Program-made: the position numbers and the translations under genes
In this document: positions 56,536 to 64,000 of the stretch, piece by piece
Layout of the letters: each line of letters opens with the position of its first letter
Numbering within the stretch: the stretch's first letter is position 1
Assembly: GCA_039519185.1 (NCBI GenBank)
Contig: CM076847.1
Span: 45,852,916-45,916,915 of the forward strand
Direction: 5' to 3'
DNA: 64,000 nucleotides
From: Astragalus membranaceus
Lineage: Eukaryota; Streptophyta; Magnoliopsida; Fabales; Fabaceae
The notes under the pieces: model-generated
Database searches by the model: none
What the model was told of the DNA's origin: nothing
Seen by the model: only the letters and a program-made list of their open reading frames with translations

Positions 56536-58554
56536 TGTAACGCCCCAAAATTAATTAAATATTTATTGATTTATTTATTTAATTAATTATATTAGTTTTA
56601 TGTGATAGATATAATAATAGAAATGTAAGTTAATTATTTTAGTGTGTTGGTGCATATTAGGATTAGAAATAACTAAGTGGAGGGAACTAGCCCAATAAGG
56701 TATGCGAATAGGGCTAAGGAAAATAGCCCATGATGGGTGATGAGTCTACTTAAGGGAATTAGGTTAGGGTTTCTCTCATAATTAGAAACAAAACACAATT
56801 AGAAAGTGAGAAGAGAAGAGGAGAGGGCGACGGCTAGAGAGAAAAGAAGAGAAGAAGGCGTGAATCCACAAGGCACAAGAGAGAGAGGCGTAGCACAAGG
56901 AGAGAGAAGGAAAGCTAGATTTCGTGGTACTTCCTAAGGCTAGGGTTTCGATTTTAAAAGCTAAGGTAAGGGTGAGGTTCATGCTTTATAAGGGTTTGTA
57001 TGAAGGGTGATATGTGGGTTAGGGTTTAGTGATCATATATGTGTAGCATGTTTGTTATGTGTTTGATGAAATGCTTTGAATGCTATATTGGTTGATTTTG
57101 TCTCATAAATGATGTTCCCATGTCATAATGCCATGTTTGATGCTTGATGTGTTCATATAAATTCATATGCCATGCTTGTTCTGTTCCTGATTGCTGTAAC
57201 TGTTTTCGAAAATTATTGGTGGTTCTGAAAACTGTTTCCAAAAATTGTTGCTGTCTCTGAAAACTATTCCCAAAAATTGCTGTTACTGTTTTCGAAAATT
57301 ACTGTTATTGCTCCTATATTTGGGCACTATTCCTATTTTTGCGAGTCGTTCCTATTTTTGCAAGTTGTTCCTATTTTTGTGGGTTGCCCTTTGGCGCCTT
57401 AGCGCCAAATATTGTTCCCTAGTGATGTTGCCTTGTTGGTGGCCTTAGCGCCCTATTGTCTTGTTGATTCGTTGTTGTTGCCTTGTTGGTGGCCTTAGCG
57501 CCCTGTTGTCTTGTTGATTCGTTGTTGTAGGCCGGTGGCCAATGTTGGATTACCTCTTTAGGCATGGATTTTATGTTGTAGGCCGGTGGCCATTGTTGAT
57601 TTTGTGTTGTAGGCCTATGGCCAGTGTTGAGTCTCGTGTCATTGTGTGCTAAGATATGTTGCTTGTTGTTGATTGTCCGTGTTGCATCATTGTGTCGCAT
57701 GCATATCATTTGCATATGGGGTAGTTGGCCCCGGAGCTAGTCTCCACCACGTTGGATTGCCTCTTTTGGCATGGATTTTTGTTGGAAGCCTCATTTGGCT
57801 GGACCCAGTACCACATGCATTATAGGGTAGTTGGCCCTCTGTTGAGCATCCCGCATTCATACCGCATGTTTGAAGTCACTGACTGTGGTGAACTGTTGTT
57901 GTTGTATATTGATTGTTGTTGTATATTGACTGTTGTTGTTGTTGTTGTATATTGATTGTTGTTGTTATATATTGACTGTTGGGTCGATATTTGACTGTTG
58001 AGATGATATTTGCATGTTGTGCTGATGTTGACCGTTGTGCTGATATTGACTGTTATGTCCATGCTGTTGTTGACCTGTTGTCTGTTATGATTATCTGACT
58101 TTCTGACCTAGATATACGGTCTTTCATACGATTCTTTATACTGTATGATATCTCACCCCTTCTGTTTGAATGTTACCCCAATGTTGGTAACGTGCAGGTA
58201 TCCACGAGTGAAGGCTGTTGTACTTCACTAGTTCGGTCGTGTCGTCGCTCTGATACGTAGCACTCGGGGGGATGAACACTATTCATATTGTTTATGTTAG
58301 TTTGTGGATTTTGTTGTTATAAATCTTACATGGTCACTACGTTGTCTTAGTTGAACCCTTATGATTTTCCGTTGCGTGAATGAGTAAGAGTTGATTTGTT
58401 TTTAAGACTAAAAATGTTGTTTGCCGGTTCATCCGAGTGATGAGTGTTATGTATCCGTTTAATTTTTTTTTAAGTCAAAAAGTGTGACATCCGTTTCATT
58501 GTTGAAAACTCTGATTTTACGCTAATAAATTACCGGGTAAAAATGGGTGTTACA
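56536..58554 (+). repeat. Element C 5' LTR
   Basis: TGTAACGCCCC to GGTGTTACA, 2,019 bases. It has a purine-rich block (56800-56920), a GC palindrome TTGGCGCCTTAGCGCCAA (57391-57408), a tandem pair of about 51 bases with GGTGGCCTTAGCGCCC (57426-57528), TAGGCCGGTGGCCA repeats (57528-57620) and TATTGACTGTTG repeats (57900-58060). Confidence 0.9.
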
Positions 58555-58718
58555 TTAGTGGTATCAGAGCAATGGTTGGTCCGTCCGGCCAAGTCGTCGA
58601 GTCGTTGTGTCTGTTAACGACCAACTGTTGTCTTTTTAGTACTAACCATTGTTTACATTGCAGGTTGTTTGGATCAGGTAAAATTTCGAGGACGAAATTT
58701 TTTTAAGTGGGGGAGAAT
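58555..58718 (+). other. Element C interior: primer site and polypurine tract only
   Basis: Primer site TGGTATCAGAGC at 58559-58570 and AAGTGGGGGAGA ending at about 58716. In between is about 130 bases of leader joined to the 3' end of an internal region. Confidence 0.92.
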
Positions 58719-60295
58719 TGTAACGCCCCAAAATTAATTAAATATTTATTGATTTATTTATTTAATTAATTATATTATTTTTATGTGATAGATATAATAA
58801 TAGAAATGTAAGTTAATTATTTTAGTGTGTTGGTGCATATTAGGATTAGAAATAACTAAGTGGAGGGAACTAGCCCAATAAGGTATGCGAATAGGGCTAA
58901 GGAAAATAGCCCATGATGGGTGATGAGTCTACTTAAGGGAATTAGGTTAGGGTTTCTCTCATAATTAGAAACAAAACACAATTAGAAAGTGAAAAGAGAA
59001 GAGGAGAGGGCGACGGCTAGAGAGAAAAGAAGAGAAGAAGGCGTGAATCCACAAGGCACAAGAGAGAGAGAGAGAGAGGCGTAGCACAAGGAGAGAGAAG
59101 GAAAGCTAGATTTCGTGGTACTTCCTAAGGCTAGGGTTTCGATTCTAAAAGCTAAGGTAAGGGTGAGGTTCATGCTTTATAAGGGTTTGTATGAAGGGTG
59201 ATATGTGGGTTAGGGTTTAGTGATCATATATGTGTAGCATGTTTGTTATGTGTTTGATGAAATGCGTTGAATGCTATATTGGTTGATTTTGTCTTATAAT
59301 TGATGTTCCCATGTCATAATGCCATGTTTGATGGTTGATGTGTTCATATAAATTCATATGCCATGCTTGTTCTGTTCTTGATTGCTGTAACTGTTTCCGA
59401 AAATTGTTGCTGGTTCTGAAAACTATTACCGAAAATTGTTGCTGTCTCTGAAAACTGTTCCCGAAAATTGCTGTTACTGTTTTCGAAAATTACTGTTATT
59501 GCTCCTATATTTGGGCACTATTCCTATTTTTGCGAGTCGTTCCTATTTTTGCGAGTTATTCCTAGTTTTGTGGGTTGCCCTTTGGCGCCTTAGCGCCTAG
59601 TATTGTTCCCTAGTGTTGTTGCCTTGTTGGTGGCCTTAGCGCCCTGTTGTCTTGTTGATTCGTTGTTGTAGGCCGGTGGCCAATGTTGGATTGCCTCTTT
59701 AGGCATGGATTTTATGTTGTAGGCCGGTGGCCATTGTTGATTTTGTGTTGTGGGCATATGGCCAGTGTTGAGTCTTGTGTCATTGTGTGCTAAGATATGT
59801 TGCTTGTTGTTGATTGTCCGTGTTGCATCATTGTGTCGCATGCATATCATTTGCATATGGGGTAGTTGGCCCCGGAGCTAGTCTCCACCACGTTGGATTG
59901 CCTCTTTTGGCATGGATTTTTGTTGGAAGCCTCATTTGGCTGGACCCGATACCACATGCATTATAGGGTAGTTGGCCCTCTGTTGAGCATCCCACATTCA
60001 TACCGCATGTTTGAAGTCACTGACTGTGGTGAACTGTTGTTGTTGTACATTGATTGTTGTTGTATATTGACTGTTGTTGTTGTATATTGACTGTTGTTGT
60101 TATATATTGACTGTTGGGTCGATATTTGACTGTTGAGATGATATTTGCAAGTTGTGCTGATGTTGACCGTTGTGCTGATATTGACTGTTATGTCCATGCT
60201 GTTGTTGACCTGTTGTCTGTTATGATTATCTGACTTTCTGACCAAGATATACGGTCTTTCATACGATTCTTTATACTGTGTGATATCTCACCCCT
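58719..60295 (+). repeat. Element C 3' LTR, truncated by element D
   Basis: Collinear with 56536 to about 58160. It has a longer GA run (59065-59080) and only one copy of the unit that is duplicated at 57426-57528. It stops at CCCCT (60291-60295), where the 5' LTR continues TCTGTTTGAATG. Confidence 0.9.
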
Positions 60296-61375
60296 TGTAA
60301 CATCCCCTAAATTGCTAATTGAATTAATTTAAATTAGCAAAGAGGTTAAAGTAATTTATTTGCTAAATAAAATAATTAGCTCAAGAGGTGATCATAAATT
60401 AGGTAATGTTGAAATAAATAAAATTATAGTCATGCATAGTTTAAAATATTTTGTTAAGTTACTAGGAGTTGGCTAAGTTCATTAGATTAGGCCATGTCTT
60501 AGTAATATTAGAGGAGTAAATGACTGAAGGGTATTTTGGTTTTTACACCCCTTTAAATGAGGACACAGCTGAACCAAACCCCACCCCAACCTAAACACTC
60601 CATCAATTGTGACATTCAGAAAACAAAGAAAGAAGAGAAGAGAGGGAGCTTGAGAGAGAGAGAGAGCTCGCAAGGGAGGAAGAAGAAGAGAGGAAACCAA
60701 AGTTTAATGCATGTCACATTTCTATTCACCATTAGACTCAGTTTCTCATTCTCCATCCATTGATACTACTGTTACAACCTATCTCCTTCTCTTTCTCAAT
60801 CCACCATTTTCACACTCCAAAGCTCAAAATTCATGAAAATGGAGTCTATGAGCTAGATGTAGCTTGCATGTTGGATTGGGAGCGAAATTGGAAAAAAAAA
60901 TCCAGAACCCTCATGGTAGTTTTAAAGCAAGAGGAAAAGGTTTGGCAGCTGGTGTAGCTTTGGGTTCGATTTTGGAAGTGGTTAGACGAGTACGGAGCCG
61001 GTTCGTGAGATTTCGGTTTTCATTTGAAGTCAAGTTGTCGTTGTGGTTGTTTGTGATTTTCATCACAATACGGTGAGTTCTATAACTCGCTTAGGGAATG
61101 TATTTGTGTTCTGAGTCTCCACGTTTTCAAAAATCAATTGTTTTGAATTTTTAGTCTCGACAGGGAATAAATCGAAAACCGTTTTCCAAAAACTGTGATT
61201 TTGAACGATAAAGGATGTGCTTGATTGTTTGAAATGTGCTAGATTGACTTGATTGTGTTGCTATGATCTTCTGTTTTAATGTATGTTAAGTTTGGGCCTC
61301 GATCGGAACGGAAATTGGTATCGGAACGGAACTAAAATGCCTTTGAAAATACAGTTTTCTGGAAAACTGATGGAG

Positions 61376-61856
61376 ACGCACGGATCGGGTGCCTCTGCGC
61401 ACGGATCGTGCCCGCTGGGGGGGACCGCAATTACAAAAGCGAGAGAAACACCATCTCTCGCTTTATCTTTATTTTGCCCGCGAATTGCCGGCTGCATCGG
61501 GCAAAATAAAGGAGCTCCTATCAACTTGTTCCGACCTAGGATTAAGCTACTTGTGTTATGAGTTTAGTCTGACTTACTTCTGACTTACTTCTGACTTACT
61601 TCGGTCGTCGAGAAATGACCGGGGCCTAACTTACACGTATATGATATATTAGTATATATTCTAATATGTGTGTAGTGTAAAGAAGTGTCAAACCAAACTT
61701 TTCAAAAAGCATTCACTTTCCCTGAAAAGGAGGTGATCCAGTCGCACCTTCCAGTACGGCTACCTTGTTACGACTTCACTCCAGTCACTAGCCCTGCCTT
61801 CGGCATCCCCCTCCTTACGGTTAAAGTAACGACTTCGGGCATGTCCAGCTCCCATA

Positions 61857-61890
<34 letters not shown>

Positions 61891-61933
61891 AATTCACCGC
61901 CGTATGGCTGACCGGCGATTACTAGCGATTCCG

Positions 61934-61964
<31 letters not shown>

Positions 61965-62100
61965 TCAACAGTGCGCGAAAAGTATTTTAACTGAGCACGG
62001 GTCGTGCTCCTTGACGCACGGATCGTGCGCCTGGTTCTGGAACATCACCTCTTATTTTTGAAATGCGCACGGGTCGTGCGCCTATACGCACGGGTCGTGC
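61376..62100. repeat. GC-palindrome clusters in element D LTR
   Basis: At least six CGCACGGATCGTGC/GCACGGGTCGTGC palindromes in three groups, with the plastid fragment between the first and second group. They match the place of the GC clusters in A and B by position only, not by sequence. Confidence 0.8.
61672..61968 (-). pseudogene. rrn16: Plastid DNA fragment: 3' end of 16S rRNA and adjacent spacer
   Basis: The reverse complement is the end of plastid 16S rRNA: GTGTACACACCGCCCGTCAC, then GAAGTCGTAACAAGGTAGCC, then CTGGATCACCTCCTTTTCAG. The rRNA 3' end falls at about 61726, and the match continues, more weakly, into the 16S-trnI spacer to about 61672. It stops at about 61968. CCGTACTGGAAGGTGCG is the plastid rather than enterobacterial form. 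Differences recalled from plastid sequences are mostly C-to-T or G-to-A, as expected for methylated nuclear DNA. It is a nuclear plastid insertion, not a functional rRNA gene. Confidence 0.88.
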
Positions 62101-62760
62101 AGGACCTTCTGATTTCCTATTTCAAAACACCCTCTAGTCCATTCCGAATGATTCCAATCCCCTTCCAATCCATTTCCCGAGGTTCCCCAACAATGTAAAG
62201 ATACTGATATCATGGAATTGAACATGTTTGATAGAAAACTTGTGTGTTATGAACGTAACGGAAAACTGTACTTATAGAACGCGAGAGAACATAAGTCCAG
62301 AAATGTTAATTCACAGTAAAATGCCTTCCCCCGTGGAAGGATAGACGGTACATGACTGAAATCACTGACGGCCCATTACGGGTACATGGATATATATAAT
62401 GTATAATAAATACAAGAGGATAAGGGTGACGACCCTTAGAGGATTAGCATACTAGGGGAGGGGAAGTCATGAGCCCCAAAACCTAGACTCAAGAGGTTTC
62501 GCCCACTAGAAATAGCGGGATGGGTTCACCAAAGCCAAAGAAGTGCCTATAAAATAGGTAGGCTGAGGTGTTATGCTAAAATCATGGAACAAAATGTAAT
62601 GCGTAGTTGCTTAGTAGGGCTACAAATTACAAGAGGTAAAATATTGTATGCTTCATGTGTCGCTTAGGAGGGCCATGAGCATAAATGATACAATAACTTA
62701 ATATATTTCCACGTGGTTGCTTTTTAAGGCCACGAGTTCAAAAGTAAAGTAAAGGTTAAC

Positions 62761-63456
62761 AAAATTATTTGTTATAAAATGTTATTAATTTGTTGTTATT
62801 ATCTGAAATGATTTACGAAAATAAAATAAATTTAATTTATTGTGTAATAATTAGATTGTGTTTACACTATTTGTATAATAATTATCTGAATTTTTTGATA
62901 TTTTTAAAATACGAATTATTTTAATTTATTAGTTAAAAACAGAAAAATTATTAGTTATTATTTAGTAAAATTAAATACGAAAAATTTTAATGTTATTTGA
63001 TGTTATTAGCTGAATTTTTTTGTGAAAGCAAAATAAATTTAATTTATTGTGTATTAGTTTTTATTTAGTAAAAATTATTGATGTTATAAGTTGAAATTAT
63101 TAGAAGAAATAAAATAAATTAGAATGTAATATTTGTTTGTTATTTATATTTTTTTAGATAAAATAAATACGAAATATTAGTATAATATTAGTGAAAAAAG
63201 TAGAATTGTTTGTTATTATATTATTATAATACGAAATATTGTTTGTTATTTGTATTTTTTTAGATAAAATAAATACGATATTATATATAAATATATATAT
63301 AATATAAGTAAAAAAAGTCAAATTATTCGTAAAATAAAATGTTACCAATACCAATACTAATGTGTATTGTTCTAATACACATGTGTATTGTTCTAATTAA
63401 TACACATGTATGATATATGTTGTGTTTTGTATATTATAAGGGGACATACACAAAAA
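62761..63456. other. AT-rich DNA with internal duplications
   Basis: No gene. Phrases such as AATAAATTTAATTTATTGTG (near 62822 and 63030) and TTTTTTTAGATAAAATAAAT (near 63150 and 63255) are repeated. It may be the 5' untranslated part of the CACTA element at right. No CACTA terminus was found. Confidence 0.5.
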
Positions 63457-64000
63457 ATGGATCGTAGTTGAATGTATGATCGAATGTATCCTGGAAGAAC
63501 TGGGTTGAAGCGACGTTTTGTACAAAGAGTCGAAGAGTTTGTTCTTTTTGCTAAGCGCAAAAAGAATTTGAGCGACAAGGTGGAATTAGATGTCCTTGCT
63601 CCAAATGTATGTTTCGATCTATAAAAAACGAATGTGATGTTCGACTTGATTTGTACAATAATGGGTTTAAGCCAAATTATTGGATATGGACCCGTCATGG
63701 CGAGGTAGCAGCTGGAGTTCCTGCGGTTGATAATGTTCCTGTCCAACAAGTAGAAGGTCCCACGTCAAGTCCAGTCGTAGCTTCCACATCAAGTAGTAAT
63801 CCAACGACTACGGGATATCAGCCATCGTTTGATGTTGTTCAGGGGATGATATCTAAGGCTATCGGTGTAAACTTGGATTTCGAAGAACCACAATATGATG
63901 CTGAAGAAGTTCCAAACGAGGAAGCTCAGAGGTTTTATATGTTTTTGAGTGAGACAAATAAACCATTATTTGAAGGATATACAGACTCTAAGTTATCAAT
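63457..64000 (+). pseudogene. CACTA transposase N-terminus (transposase-associated domain), continues beyond window
   Basis: ATG 63457 begins MDRS, then TGA where Trp is expected, then MYDRMYPGRTGLKRRFVQRV, the typical start of plant CACTA TnpD proteins. A frame change near 63593 leads to an open frame from 63594 to the window end: PCSKCMFRSIKNECDVRLDL, NGFKPNYWIWTRHGE, and a Ser/Thr-rich linker, then YTDSKLS. The Cys motif marks the transposase-associated domain. The strand is opposite to the CACTA at 51044-56535, so it is a separate copy or a rearranged half. Confidence 0.8.

Larger units (their letters stand above)
56536..60295 (+). mobile_element. Element C: LTR retrotransposon with almost no interior
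   Basis: Two direct LTR copies (56536-58554 and 58719-60295) flank only 164 bases holding a perfect primer site, TGGTATCAGAGC (58559-58570), the phrase GGACGAAATTTTTTTAAG, and a polypurine tract. All of gag-pol is gone. LTR ends and interior motifs match Tekay-type elements. It lies in the TnpD gene of the CACTA element. The second LTR is cut at 60295 by element D, so its target duplication cannot be checked. Confidence 0.9.
60296..62760 (+). repeat. Element D LTR, 5' part
   Basis: TGTAACATCCCC at 60296 starts a Tekay-type LTR on the plus strand. It contains CGCACGGGTCGTGCG-type palindromes (61376-61412, 61995-62034, 62065-62100), a plastid rRNA fragment (61672-61968), the module shared with A and B in opposite orientation (62424-62478), and three degenerate repeats of the type GTNGTTGCTTNNTAGGGC (62600-62740). 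No LTR end is seen; similarity to the expected layout stops near 62760. Open frames at 60557-61580 are not supported as genes. Confidence 0.7.

Noticed and set aside
57245..58062. Frames in element C LTRs (Tyr-Asn or Gln-rich peptides)
   Set aside because: Derived from TTG/TAT repeats and present in LTR DNA only.
61726..61968. Functional rRNA gene or bacterial contamination
   Set aside because: Only the 3' end is present, embedded in an LTR, and the variable bases match plastid 16S rather than enterobacteria.

Overview
The window is intergenic DNA from a flowering plant, very probably a dicot, and I found no convincing host gene. The evidence for a plant is the mix of transposon classes: Tekay-type chromoviruses primed by initiator Met tRNA, a giant Tat/Ogre-like element with two RNase H domains, a copia element, an L1-type LINE, a tRNA-derived SINE, a Helitron, a Mutator-type MITE, CACTA (En/Spm) elements and a plastid 16S rRNA fragment. 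Ogre-like elements are best known from legumes, but the sequence does not fix the species.

Left third (1-22351). Element A, a Tekay-like element on the minus strand (1-6876), enters from the left edge. Its LTRs are almost identical but its interior is wrecked. AT-rich sequence follows, with diverged duplications, AT runs, a perfect 32-bp inverted repeat, a SINE with a 14-bp target duplication (10033-10157) and a non-autonomous Helitron (10336-12463). Next come a remnant of a Tat/Retand-like LTR element with an antisense reading frame (12996-about 14230), a long GT run, and a 5'-truncated LINE with a 15-bp target duplication (17147-20098).

Centre (22352-51043). This is a nested stack whose junctions can be undone from target-site duplications. 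A copia element (LTR 22352-22770 plus 47600-48487) was hit in its 5' LTR by element B, a Tekay chromovirus on the minus strand (22771-47594). B's left LTR was hit by a Mutator-type foldback MITE (25233-41672, 9-bp duplication). The MITE was hit by a 16-kb Ogre-like element (25363-41377, 5-bp duplication GTCCA). The Ogre-like element is the best preserved. It has two 3-kb LTRs, gag, a protease region with a G-patch motif, a GT-AG intron that would join protease to polymerase in frame, RT, two RNase H domains, integrase and 29-bp tandem repeats before the 3' LTR.

Right part (51044-64000). A CACTA element on the minus strand interrupts the copia polyprotein. It has a five-exon TnpA-like gene and a three-exon TnpD (tnp2-DUF4218-DUF4216) gene. 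The TnpD gene is interrupted by element C, whose 2-kb LTRs flank only 164 bp. C's second LTR is interrupted by the LTR of plus-strand element D, which holds a plastid 16S rRNA fragment. AT-rich sequence and the 5' end of another CACTA transposase, on the plus strand, fill the right edge.

The most interesting theme is LTR architecture. A, B and D share a short conserved module next to an element-specific tandem array and an AT run. All four LTR families (A-D) also carry their own cluster of GC-rich palindromes. A and B have complementary coding deletions, and A's LTR pair looks young, which suggests defective elements mobilised in trans. No element here is clearly autonomous.
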